From the IMG/VR virus record IMGVR_UViG_3300044675_006717, positions 1-26,031 of that record: DNA of 26,031 bases. One strand, given 5' to 3'. The notes below the pieces were generated by a model, which had not been told where the DNA came from, ran no database searches, and was given only the letters and a program-made list of their open reading frames with translations. The position numbers and the translations under genes are program-made. The stretch is from a virus. Shown here piece by piece: positions 18,546 through 26,031 of this stretch (positions are counted from its first letter, which is position 1; the number at the start of each line of letters is the position of its first letter).

Positions 18546-19442
18546 ATGACTTTAATCGCAAAACCCGCAGCCAAGGTTAACTACCTTAACAACCGTGACA
18601 TTTTAAAAGAAATACATCTCAGCAAAAACACCTACTGCTCATTTCAGGACCGAACAACTGATCATCAGTTTGACATGATCCTGCCTTCAGTGAGCAAAAT
18701 CAATCAAAAGACCATTGCAGAAGCACGCCGCAATCGTGCTGACCGTCACAAACGTGAAACTGGTGAGGTGATTGATCCCAAAAAAATACCCAATACGGAG
18801 GTGGTTTTTCGCATCATGACTTGGGAACACATACCCATGGCACCCAAGAAAGTGCCCAAAACTGCCACTAAAAAGAAAAAGATTGAAGACATTTTGGACT
18901 TGGATGATGTCACAGAAGATCCGCTAGCGGACCTTGTAGAGGACGTTGTGCTGGATCCCACACACATGCGAGTTAACTTTCCCCCGTTCTGGCATTACAG
19001 ATTGGATGAAGACAAGAACCCTGTGCTGGTGGGCAAAAGCCACTGGAAGGGCGATTTAGATACAGGCGAGTTCTGCAAGGATCACGGCAACATGACACGC
19101 AAACTGGCCACCATGTTTATGAAACTGTGTGAACGTTATGCCACAAGATCAAACTGGAGAGGATACACTTACAATGAAGAAATGCGTGGACAAGCCCTGT
19201 TACAACTCAGCCAAATTGGACTGCAATTTGACGAGTCAAAATCGCAGAACCCTTTTGCATATTATACTGCCGCTATCACTAATAGCTTTACTCGCATCCT
19301 GAACATTGAAAAGAAAAATCAAAACATCCGTGATGACATTCTTGAAATGAACGGACTCAACCCCAGCTGGACACGACAGAACTCTGGCAAGGCAAGCATG
19401 CAAGCCATGAGCGGTCCAGTTACTACCACCTATGAAGAGTAA
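18546..19442 (+). CDS. 55: Late-transcription sigma factor gp55
   Basis: Homologue of T4 gp55, the small sigma-family subunit that directs host RNA polymerase to late promoters. The sigma region-2 core lies at about residues 207-275: YTYNEEMRGQALLQLSQIGL, DESKSQNPFAYYTAAITNSF and TRILNIEKKNQNIRDDILEM. I start it at the ATG at 18546 (298 residues) because the upstream ATG at 18507 lies inside the promoter; GGAG at 18531-18534 precedes 18546. The protein is longer than T4 gp55 (185): residues 1-145 are an extension with a compact N-terminal part (NYLNNRDILKEIHLSKNTYC) and a Lys-rich then acidic linker (TATKKKKIEDILDLDDVTED). It overlaps the following radical SAM gene by 11 bases. Confidence 0.9.
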   Translation: MTLIAKPAAKVNYLNNRDILKEIHLSKNTYCSFQDRTTDHQFDMILPSVSKINQKTIAEARRNRADRHKRETGEVIDPKKIPNTEVVFRIMTWEHIPMAPKKVPKTATKKKKIEDILDLDDVTEDPLADLVEDVVLDPTHMRVNFPPFWHYRLDEDKNPVLVGKSHWKGDLDTGEFCKDHGNMTRKLATMFMKLCERYATRSNWRGYTYNEEMRGQALLQLSQIGLQFDESKSQNPFAYYTAAITNSFTRILNIEKKNQNIRDDILEMNGLNPSWTRQNSGKASMQAMSGPVTTTYEE

Positions 19443-20931
19443 GCTGACTTCAGAGGAACTCAAACAAGAACTTTGTAAAAAATTCAAAGTTCTTGAATTT
19501 ATAGACTTGGCATCAATTGCTGTCCGACCCACTGTGGGCTTTACAGTTTTTAAAAATCAATACAAAGAAGTATTTGAACCAGACGAGCGTATAGTTTTTT
19601 ACACAGGACAATCTGTTGGTGCAAAAACACTGGCATATTTACAGTATGCAGCTGACTTGTTTGACGTCAGTAGATGTTTTGTTTTGGTTTGTTGTGCAGA
19701 AACCAATAATCCAGTTATTGACAATGATATTGAATTTATGATTGCCGATCTTGATTCAGAACCGTTTGACGATAGCAACATGATCAGTGTGAACTCTATT
19801 TGTTCTTTGCCTTGGTTTCATTCTGAATATATGGGTGTTTCTAAAATTTGTTGTTTTAATTCTGAATACGCTCAGGACGGCACCATTGTTGAATTTTTTA
19901 ATTCTGACAAAATAAATTCATTGCGAACGCAACTTTTGTCTGGGGAATATCCATCAAGTTGTGATGTCTGTTGGACATCTGAATCCAAAGGATTCAGCAG
20001 TCTGAGACAGTGGCGTAATAAAACACACAAAGAAGAGTTTTTTACTGAATATCTTGAACAGCCCAAAATTAGAAGTTTGGTTGTTTTTCCCAGCACTGTG
20101 TGTAACTTCAAATGTCGCAGTTGCGGTCCTGACAAAAGTAGCCTATGGGCACAAGAAGAATTAGCGTATGCACCCAATGAGTTTGAAAAACAAAAGCTGT
20201 TTGAATTAATCTCCAGTACACAATGGTTTAATTCTAACAAGTCTAAAGAAATCTTTGATCTTTGGCCAACGTTGGAATATATTGATATCTACGGTGGCGA
20301 ACCCTTGATGAACAAACAATTCAAAGAGTTGCTGCAAACAAGTATCCAATCAGGTGTGGCTAGCAAACAAAGATTGCATTTCAACACCAATGGTTCGTTG
20401 TTTCCTGTTGAGTTAATTGAACTAATGCATGAATTTAAAGAAGTTACAATTTCATTGAGCATTGATGATATTGGCAAAAGATTCGAAATCATACGTGGCG
20501 GCACTTGGGCAGAGGTTGATCACCATGTTGATTTATTTTTATCTTGCAACCCTGAAATTTTCAAAATATCAGGACAGGTCACCGTGTCTAACCTAAATGT
20601 ACTTTACCTTGATGAGTTGTTGTCTTGGGCCGAAAATAAAAAATTACCATTGACCCTTCAGATGTTGTCCAGCCCAGAGCATCTGCAATATGACCGAGTT
20701 ACGCAAACTGTCAAGGACCTAGTGGTAAAAAAATATCATAATCATCCCAATCAAACTTTACAAAATATTGCCAATTCAATCCAGAAAGCATTGCCGGTGG
20801 ATGGACTGGACTGGGTTGCCAAAATGACTCGCTTGGATTCAAGAAGAAAACAAAACATGTTGACCAGTCATTTTGACCTGGCAACTGGAATGGGGTATCC
20901 AGATTTTTTGGCTGAATCGCAGCTTGAATAA
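19432..20931 (+). CDS. Radical SAM protein 1, N-terminal twitch domain type
   Basis: A 499-residue radical SAM enzyme: it should bind a 4Fe-4S cluster with the CxxxCxxC motif C224, C228, C231 (TVCNFKCRSC) and cleave S-adenosylmethionine; GGEP at 288-291 is the SAM-binding motif. In front of the core lies a twitch-like cysteine set, C124 (CSLPW), C140-C141 and C177/C180 (CDVC), with SLRTQLLSGEYPSSCDVCW and SLRQWRN, which matches the group known as twitch-domain-containing radical SAM proteins. Residues 1-115 are an extra region with no motif I know. The substrate is unknown. It starts inside the gp55 end and stops 26 bases before gp47. Rows I counted are about 30-33% GC against 45-50% in gp47/gp46, so its origin may differ. 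Confidence 0.88.
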   Translation: MKSKLTSEELKQELCKKFKVLEFIDLASIAVRPTVGFTVFKNQYKEVFEPDERIVFYTGQSVGAKTLAYLQYAADLFDVSRCFVLVCCAETNNPVIDNDIEFMIADLDSEPFDDSNMISVNSICSLPWFHSEYMGVSKICCFNSEYAQDGTIVEFFNSDKINSLRTQLLSGEYPSSCDVCWTSESKGFSSLRQWRNKTHKEEFFTEYLEQPKIRSLVVFPSTVCNFKCRSCGPDKSSLWAQEELAYAPNEFEKQKLFELISSTQWFNSNKSKEIFDLWPTLEYIDIYGGEPLMNKQFKELLQTSIQSGVASKQRLHFNTNGSLFPVELIELMHEFKEVTISLSIDDIGKRFEIIRGGTWAEVDHHVDLFLSCNPEIFKISGQVTVSNLNVLYLDELLSWAENKKLPLTLQMLSSPEHLQYDRVTQTVKDLVVKKYHNHPNQTLQNIANSIQKALPVDGLDWVAKMTRLDSRRKQNMLTSHFDLATGMGYPDFLAESQLE

Positions 20932-20952
20932 CACCAGAAATTAGTGTACAAT
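20924..20952 (+). promoter_or_regulatory. Possible sigma-70 promoter before gp47
   Basis: TTGAAT (20924-20929), 17-base spacer, TACAAT (20947-20952). The start of transcription would fall at about 20959, essentially on the gp47 ATG, so use of this promoter would give a leaderless message. It spans the end of the radical SAM gene and the short gap. Confidence 0.4.
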
Positions 20953-20957
20953 TGCAA

Positions 20958-21974
20958 ATGACAAATTTATTCAACAAGGCCGCGGTCTTCACAGACATAC
21001 ATTTTGGATTAAAGTCCAACAGTCAAATGCACAACGAAGACTGCTTGGACTTTGTCAAATGGGCAACTGCCAAGGCCCGGGAACAAGGTTGCGAAACCTG
21101 CATGTTCCTGGGCGACTGGCACAACAACAGGGCCAGCTTAAATATAGTTACCCTGAGTTACAGTCTCCGGGCCTTGGAGCACATGAATGACAACTTTGAT
21201 CGTGTATATTTTATTCCTGGCAATCATGATCTTTATTATCGAGACAAGCGAGATATTCAAAGTGTGGAGTGGGCCAAACATTTGCCAAAAGTTCAAATTT
21301 GCAATGATTGGTTCAGTGACGGTGACGTTGTTATTGCTCCTTGGCTATGCGGTGATGACCACAAACGTATCCCTAAACTGACAGGCAAGTACATGTTTGG
21401 GCATTTTGAATTGCCCGGCTACTACATGAATGCCATGGTACAAATGCCAGATCACGGTACAGTACAACGTGGAGACTTTGGCGGTTTTGATCATGTGTTC
21501 ACTGGACACTTCCACAAACGCCAAACTGCCAACAACATTACGTATATTGGCAATTGCTTTCCACACAACTATGCCGACGCCGGAGATGACGAGCGTGGCA
21601 TGATGATATTGGAATGGGGCAAAGAGCCAGAGTTCCATGCTTGGCCTAGTCAGCCTCGATACAGGGTTCATGGGCTTGCTAACTTGATCGACAATGCAGC
21701 CACTTTGCTTGCACCCAAGATGCATGTTCGTGTAAACTTGGACATTGAGATATCATACGAAGAAGCCAACTTTATCAAAGAAACATTTATCCGAGACTAT
21801 AGTTTACGTGAAATGGCCCTGATCCCAAACAAAACTGCCGGAGTGGATGTGGACCTTGCACCTGGTGATGTCAAATTTGAATCAGTGGATCAAATTGTCA
21901 CTGACCAACTCACAAACATTGAATCAGAATTCTACGACAACAAACTGCTGTTGCAAATATATCAAAACTTATGA
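20958..21974 (+). CDS. 47: Recombination endonuclease subunit gp47 (Mre11/SbcD-like)
   Basis: Nuclease subunit of the phage end-resection complex with gp46, which supplies 3' single strands for recombination-dependent replication and degrades host DNA in T4. All metallophosphoesterase motifs are visible: DIHFG (13-17), GDWHNNR (52-58), GNHD (88-91), GHFELPG (148-154) and GHFHKRQ (183-189), providing the Asp, His and Asn ligands for two metal ions. The length (339) equals that of T4 gp47. The start is taken as the ATG at 20958; a TTG at 20952 would add two residues. There is no clear Shine-Dalgarno. It overlaps gp46 by 4 bases (ATGA at 21971), as expected for subunits made in fixed ratio. Confidence 0.95.
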   Translation: MTNLFNKAAVFTDIHFGLKSNSQMHNEDCLDFVKWATAKAREQGCETCMFLGDWHNNRASLNIVTLSYSLRALEHMNDNFDRVYFIPGNHDLYYRDKRDIQSVEWAKHLPKVQICNDWFSDGDVVIAPWLCGDDHKRIPKLTGKYMFGHFELPGYYMNAMVQMPDHGTVQRGDFGGFDHVFTGHFHKRQTANNITYIGNCFPHNYADAGDDERGMMILEWGKEPEFHAWPSQPRYRVHGLANLIDNAATLLAPKMHVRVNLDIEISYEEANFIKETFIRDYSLREMALIPNKTAGVDVDLAPGDVKFESVDQIVTDQLTNIESEFYDNKLLLQIYQNL

Positions 21975-24052
21975 TCCAAATTAAAAACCTCACTGTCAAG
22001 AACTTCATGAGTGTGGGCAATGCCACACAAGGCATTGACTTTGACCGCCAAGACCTTACATTGGTACTGGGTGAGAACTTGGACCTGGGCGGCGACGGCA
22101 GCCGCAACGGCACTGGCAAGACCACAATCATCAATGCCTTGAGTTATGCCATGTACGGACAGGCTTTGAGCAACATTCGCAAGGATAACCTTGTGAACAA
22201 AACCAACGGCAAAGGAATGTTGGTTAGTTTGGACTTCTCTGTCAACGGTAAAACATACAAGATTGAACGTGGACGCAAGCCCAATGTGCTACGTTTCTAT
22301 GTGGACAGTGAAGAACAAACTGCCACAGATGATGCACAAGGCGACAGCAGAGAAACACAGGATGCCATTGAACATGTGTTTGGCATGAGCCACGACATGT
22401 TCAAGCATATCTTGGCCTTGAACACATATACCGAACCATTCTTGAGTTTGAAAGCCAATGAGCAACGAACCATCATTGAACAGTTGTTGGGTATTACTGT
22501 GTTGAGTGAACGTGCTGAACGTATCAAAGAACTCAACAAGGCCACAAAAGATTCAATCACCTCTGAAGAGTTCAGAGTACGTGCTGTGCAAGAAGCCAAC
22601 AAACGTATCGAAGAACAAATTGAAAGCCTGCGTCGACGACAAGGTCTTTGGCAAAAGAAATACGACAGTGACTTGGCTTATCTAGTGGGTCAGTACGATG
22701 ATCTAGCTCGAGTCAATATTGAAGCAGAGTTGTTGGCACACAAAGATCTTGCTGTGTGGAACGAACGTAAAAAACAAGCAGATGCACATGATCGACTGCT
22801 GGCATATCAAACTGCCTGGCAACAAACCCAAGCCAAAGAAACGGCTGCTTTGCAAGACAGTTATAACAAACTCAGTCACATCAATATTGTTGCAGAACTG
22901 CAAGCACATCAAGACTTGGCCGCATACAATCAACGAGCCAAGGACATTGCTGAACTTGAAAAACTTATTGCTCGTTGTGTAGCAGATGAAACACGAGAAC
23001 TAAAGACATCTGACAAACTCAAGGCAGAGATTGCTGAACTAGAAGCACACAAGTGTTATGCCTGTGGTCAAGAGTTTCATGATGGTGCTCATGAAACTGT
23101 GTTGGCGGCCAAGCGTAAACTGCTACAAGAATCAGCGTTGCAGTACTTGGCTATCAACGGCCAATGGATAGAAAACACAGATGCATTGTTAAAATTAGGC
23201 GAGTTGGGCACCCGACCCACAACACATTATCGAACTGAAGCAGAAGCAATTCGACACAGTAGCGAATTGGAAAATATTCAGCAGAAGATCACAGACAAGT
23301 CGGCAGAAACAGATCCTTATATTGAACAACTGTCAGGCTATATGCCTGTGGACCTGGGAGCACCACCAGTCACACACTACGACACAGAAGCACAGGCCAT
23401 CAAACATTCTACCCAGGTCAACAACTTACTACAACAGATCACCAGCAAGCATGCTGAAACTGATCCTTACAGTGAACAGATCGAGGACATGCAACAACAG
23501 GCCCTGCAGACAGTTGACTACAACCGAATCAATGAACTGACCAAAGTACAAGACCATCAAGAGTTCTTGCTCAAACTGTTGACCAGCAAAGATTCATTTG
23601 TTCGTAAGAAGATCATTGATCAGAACTTGAGCTACTTGAACGCACGCCTTACACATTACTTGGATCGTATTGGACTGCCACACACAGTAAAGTTCCAAAA
23701 CGACTTGAGTGTGAGCATTGAAGAACTGGGACGCGAACTGGACTTTGACAATTTGAGTCGTGGTGAACGCAATAGACTGATACTCAGTATGAGTTGGGCA
23801 TTCCGTGATGTATGGGAAAGTTTGTATCATCCTATCAACATCTTGTTTATCGACGAAATGATCGATTCGGGTCTGGACACACAGGGCGTGGAAGCCAGTT
23901 TGGCCTTGTTGAAGAAAATGACTCGCGAACGTAACAAGAGCATTTGGCTTGTGAGTCACAGAGATGAGCTTGCAGGACGTGTGGAGAACATACTCAAAGT
24001 GGTCAAAGAAAATGGATTCACCAGTTACAACACGGATATAGATCTTGCGTGA
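21971..24052 (+). CDS. 46: Recombination endonuclease subunit gp46 (Rad50/SbcC-like)
   Basis: ATPase subunit that partners gp47. The Walker A motif is GSRNGTGKT (43-51), the ABC signature LSRGERNRL (595-603), and Walker B ILFIDEMID (624-632) is followed by LDTQGVE. A long coiled-coil arm (about 180-360 and 370-530) flanks a zinc hook CYAC (362-365), which should join two arms. At 693 residues it is longer than T4 gp46 (560). The arm carries two internal duplications, one on each side of the hook: NIEAELLAHKDLAVWNER (249-266) against NIVAELQAHQDLAAYNQR (305-322), and 418-453 against 468-503 (for example AETDPYIEQ and AETDPYSEQ). It starts with ATG in the gp47 stop and overlaps the next radical SAM gene by 8 bases. 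Confidence 0.95.
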   Translation: MIQIKNLTVKNFMSVGNATQGIDFDRQDLTLVLGENLDLGGDGSRNGTGKTTIINALSYAMYGQALSNIRKDNLVNKTNGKGMLVSLDFSVNGKTYKIERGRKPNVLRFYVDSEEQTATDDAQGDSRETQDAIEHVFGMSHDMFKHILALNTYTEPFLSLKANEQRTIIEQLLGITVLSERAERIKELNKATKDSITSEEFRVRAVQEANKRIEEQIESLRRRQGLWQKKYDSDLAYLVGQYDDLARVNIEAELLAHKDLAVWNERKKQADAHDRLLAYQTAWQQTQAKETAALQDSYNKLSHINIVAELQAHQDLAAYNQRAKDIAELEKLIARCVADETRELKTSDKLKAEIAELEAHKCYACGQEFHDGAHETVLAAKRKLLQESALQYLAINGQWIENTDALLKLGELGTRPTTHYRTEAEAIRHSSELENIQQKITDKSAETDPYIEQLSGYMPVDLGAPPVTHYDTEAQAIKHSTQVNNLLQQITSKHAETDPYSEQIEDMQQQALQTVDYNRINELTKVQDHQEFLLKLLTSKDSFVRKKIIDQNLSYLNARLTHYLDRIGLPHTVKFQNDLSVSIEELGRELDFDNLSRGERNRLILSMSWAFRDVWESLYHPINILFIDEMIDSGLDTQGVEASLALLKKMTRERNKSIWLVSHRDELAGRVENILKVVKENGFTSYNTDIDLA
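22715..22936 (+). repeat. Internal duplication in the gp46 coiled coil, N-terminal side of the hook
   Basis: Residues 249-266 and 305-322 are copies 56 residues apart (13 of 18 positions identical by eye). Heptad spacing (56 = 8 x 7) is kept. Confidence 0.7.
23222..23479 (+). repeat. Internal duplication in the gp46 coiled coil, C-terminal side of the hook
   Basis: Residues 418-453 and 468-503 are copies exactly 50 residues apart (THYxTEAxAIxHS ... QQIT/QKITxKxAETDPYxEQ). The DNA is also visibly similar between 23222-23330 and 23372-23480. Confidence 0.8.
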
Positions 24053-24890
24053 AATAAAAGTGTTGCACTTAGAACCTACTGATGTTTGTCAGGCCACATG
24101 TGCGTTGTGTGCTAGAGAAACTGATCGTGATTTTGATAAAAAATCACAACATCACCTGGACCTGCGGAAAATCACAAAAGTTTTTGATGTTGACCTTATT
24201 GCACAGTTAGACAAAATGTTCATGTGCGGCAACTACGGTGATCCAGCTGCTGGCAAATACACTTTAGACATCTATAGAGAATTTCGCCGCCTCAATAAAA
24301 ATATTGTGTTGGGCATGAACACCAATGGCGGATTGCAAAATACCATATGGTGGCATGAGCTGGCACGTATTTTTAATCAGTCACAAGATTACTGTGTGTT
24401 TAGTATTGACGGATTAGAAGATACCAACGCAACATATCGTCAAGGTGTTGATTGGCACAGACTCATGCACAATGTTGAAGCGTACATTGCTGCTGGTGGA
24501 TCAGCACATTGGGACATGTTGGTATATCGACACAATCAACATCAAGTTGATGAATGTGAACGTTTAGCAAAAGCCATGGGCTTTAAATGGTTTAGAGCCA
24601 AAGTATCTAAACGTCCGTTTACTGAGCAATTGCAATTTCCCACCAACTGGCAACCAATTGTATCAACCACAACCGCGGTTGATTGTCGTGCGTTAAAAGA
24701 TCAAAGTGTTTATATAGACGCAAAAGGAAACATTGGTCCCTGCTGTTGGCTGGGAGCAAGACAAAAAGATTTTGTTACAGACATCAACTTGATCCCTACT
24801 CAGGATCCAATGTGTTCTGCAACCTGTGGCGTTACCAGTGCGGGTACTGTGTTTGATCAACAGTGGCAGAGAGAAGTTGAATTATGTTAG
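24045..24890 (+). CDS. Radical SAM/SPASM-like protein 2
   Basis: A 281-residue radical SAM enzyme with cluster motif C15, C19, C22 (CQATCALCARE) close to the N-terminus, CGNYGDP (61-67) in the place of GGEP, MNTNGG (91-96) and the FSIDG strand (119-123). A C-terminal SPASM/twitch-like set is C214, C233-C234 (YIDAKGNIGPCCWLG) and C257/C261 (CSATC), which probably binds an auxiliary cluster and recognises a protein or peptide substrate; that substrate is unknown. It is a paralogue of the next gene. The start is taken as TTG at 24045, inside the gp46 end, with a weak GGA 8 bases upstream; GTG at 24060 is the alternative. It overlaps the next gene by 7 bases, so the two are likely made together. 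Confidence 0.85.
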   Translation: MREIKVLHLEPTDVCQATCALCARETDRDFDKKSQHHLDLRKITKVFDVDLIAQLDKMFMCGNYGDPAAGKYTLDIYREFRRLNKNIVLGMNTNGGLQNTIWWHELARIFNQSQDYCVFSIDGLEDTNATYRQGVDWHRLMHNVEAYIAAGGSAHWDMLVYRHNQHQVDECERLAKAMGFKWFRAKVSKRPFTEQLQFPTNWQPIVSTTTAVDCRALKDQSVYIDAKGNIGPCCWLGARQKDFVTDINLIPTQDPMCSATCGVTSAGTVFDQQWQREVELC

Positions 24891-25894
24891 CCACTTGGCA
24901 TTTTCACATAGAGATATCCAGCAAGTGTACCTTGCGGTGTCCTCGCTGTGCTCGCCAAGAAGTGCCCGACGGATTGGTCAATACTGAATTAGACTTGGAG
25001 TTTTTCAAACGTAATTTTACTCCAGAGTTTGTGCAAGCAAATGTAGAGAAAATCACGTTCTGCGGCGATGATGGCGATCCTGTGTATGCACATGACTTGA
25101 TACCAGTGATACAATATCTCAAAGACATCAAGCCCATTGAGATTGTGATCATCACCAATGGCAGTCACAAAAAACTATCTTGGTGGCATGACCTAGGCCA
25201 ACTGTTGGATCACAACGACAGTGTGCATTTCAGCATTGACGGTTATGACAATGCCAGCAACAACTTGTATCGTGTGAACAGTGATTGGGATAGTATCATT
25301 ACAGGATTACAAACATTGCGAACCGCAAGTGCATGCAAGATAATCTGGGCTGCCATTGCATTTAAATTCAACGAAGACCACTTGGATCATATGCAGAAGT
25401 TTGCCAAACAACTGGGGGTTGATCGTTTTCAGTTGACCAAAAGCACAAAGTTTGGCAGCATGTATCCGTCCTACGGCACAGACGATCCACTGCAACCCAG
25501 TGTTAGATTTGTCAGCAACTCGCATCGCTTTGAACGAGACTCAGTTGCATTGACTGACACAGGCTCATGGCAAACAATTCCACTGACAAACAAACGATTA
25601 TTCAATCAAACCAAAAGTCGTAACGGAGTAACACCGTTATGCGAGATAGGCAACAAAGGCTTGTACATTGATGCTCGCGGCAGATTATTTCCCTGCTGTT
25701 GGGTAGCCAACAGATACAATCACAATTCAGACTGGCAGCAAATAGCAGAAAACTTTGATTTAAACACAAAAACAATAACAGACGTACTGGCAGATGATTT
25801 TTGGACCACAGAATTTCAGTCGTTTAAATGGCAGGAATGCCAGACCAAATGCCGAAGTTCTTTGGTAGATGAAAAATATGCATGTTTGTGGTAA
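24884..25894 (+). CDS. Radical SAM/SPASM-like protein 3
   Basis: A 336-residue radical SAM enzyme. The cluster motif C15, C19, C22 (CTLRCPRCARQ) is at the same residues as in protein 2, followed by CGDDGDP (60-66), ITNG (90-93) and FSIDG (116-120). The C-terminal cysteines C253, C271-C272 (YIDARGRLFPCCWVANR) and C319/C323 (CQTKC) repeat the arrangement of protein 2; an extra insert at about 180-250 (TKSTKFGSMYPSYGTDDPLQ and onward) accounts for its greater length. Shared pieces such as WWHDLGQL against WWHELARI show that the two genes are paralogues, strongly diverged. Substrate unknown; by analogy with SPASM enzymes a peptide or protein target is likely. The ATG lies 7 bases inside the previous gene. 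Confidence 0.88.
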   Translation: MLATWHFHIEISSKCTLRCPRCARQEVPDGLVNTELDLEFFKRNFTPEFVQANVEKITFCGDDGDPVYAHDLIPVIQYLKDIKPIEIVIITNGSHKKLSWWHDLGQLLDHNDSVHFSIDGYDNASNNLYRVNSDWDSIITGLQTLRTASACKIIWAAIAFKFNEDHLDHMQKFAKQLGVDRFQLTKSTKFGSMYPSYGTDDPLQPSVRFVSNSHRFERDSVALTDTGSWQTIPLTNKRLFNQTKSRNGVTPLCEIGNKGLYIDARGRLFPCCWVANRYNHNSDWQQIAENFDLNTKTITDVLADDFWTTEFQSFKWQECQTKCRSSLVDEKYACLW

Positions 25895-25902
25895 TATAGA
25901 TA
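25895..25902 (+). promoter_or_regulatory. Weak late-promoter-like box after the radical SAM pair
   Basis: TATAGATA, one mismatch from TATAAATA, 36 bases upstream of the gene that starts at 25939 and directly after the stop of radical SAM protein 3. No terminator hairpin is seen in the gap. Confidence 0.25.
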
Positions 25903-25938
25903 ACTATAACACGAAAGGCAAATCCGTAAAAAACTCAC

Positions 25939-26031
25939 ATGACATGGCTTTATCAAGACACCCCAGTTGAGACACTGCCCGAAGAATGTGTGGGATTTGT
26001 TTATCAGATCACAAATAATCTATCTGGACGC
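25939..26031 (+). CDS. GIY-YIG-like nuclease family protein, N-terminal fragment (runs off the right edge)
   Basis: Only 31 residues are in the window: MTWLYQDTPVETLPEE followed by CVGFVYQITNNLSGR. The second part matches the first strand and turn of the GIY-YIG nuclease fold (FVYxITNxxSGR, normally followed by KYIG), and from memory marine T4-like phages carry short proteins beginning this way. The catalytic residues would lie beyond the edge, so activity cannot be judged. No strong ribosome site precedes the ATG. It follows radical SAM protein 3 after 44 bases. Confidence 0.55.
   Translation, partial: MTWLYQDTPVETLPEECVGFVYQITNNLSGR

Noticed and set aside
19432-25894. QueE-type (7-carboxy-7-deazaguanine) identity for the radical SAM proteins
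   Set aside because: The cores are not QueE-like in motif spacing or length, and extra twitch/SPASM cysteines are present; no queC, queD or folE neighbour is in the window.
19432-25894. RiPP cluster with a precursor peptide
   Set aside because: Gaps between the genes are at most a few tens of bases and no small Cys- or Gly-rich peptide frame with a ribosome site is visible; the precursor, if any, is outside.
25895-25938. Terminator after radical SAM protein 3
   Set aside because: No GC-rich stem followed by a T run; only A/T-rich sequence is present.
1-26031. tRNA genes, CRISPR arrays, transposases or integrase genes
   Set aside because: Looked for them by eye on both strands and found none; gaps are too small and the repeats present are in-frame protein repeats without spacers.

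Overview
This window looks like part of the genome of a T4-like myovirus (Caudoviricetes) of the marine or freshwater type. The evidence is a block of recognisable T4-type baseplate genes (gp53, gp5, gp25 and gp6 homologues and a gp48/gp54-like protein), a T4 gp55-type late sigma factor, and the Mre11/Rad50-like recombination pair gp47/gp46. The host cannot be named from the sequence. I see no tRNA, rRNA, CRISPR array, insertion sequence or integrase. Coding density is very high and no gene-free stretch exceeds about 110 bases.

Left part (1-18434, all minus strand): a virion-structure operon transcribed from right to left. The order is gp48/gp54-like protein with a repeat-rich N-terminus, gp53, a 930-residue hub-region protein, a gp5-like spike without a lysozyme domain, a 466-residue Ala-rich protein, gp25, an enlarged gp6, and a giant structural protein in the position of gp7. 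Several of these genes overlap or abut (TAATG or ATGA junctions). The giant protein has a frame break near 2647: the 1489-residue frame stops at 2581, while the other minus frame stays open from there to the left edge and carries on the same kind of protein, making more than 2350 residues. Motifs resembling the T4-type late promoter (NATAAATA) lie in front of the gp48-like gene, gp25 and gp6.

Centre (18435-18545): a short divergent control region. On the plus strand it holds a near-consensus sigma-70 promoter with an extended -10 that would drive gp55. On the minus strand it holds a late-promoter-like box in front of the baseplate operon. This fits the T4 logic: host polymerase makes gp55, and gp55 then turns on late structural genes.

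Right part (18546-26031, all plus strand): gp55, radical SAM protein 1, gp47, gp46, radical SAM protein 2, radical SAM protein 3, and the start of a GIY-YIG-like gene. Three radical SAM enzymes sit inside the transcription/recombination block, and most junctions overlap by a few bases. Protein 1 has its auxiliary cysteine (twitch) domain in front of the radical SAM core; proteins 2 and 3 are paralogues with a SPASM/twitch-like cysteine set behind it. Their substrate is unknown, and this cluster is the best candidate for an undescribed system in the window.
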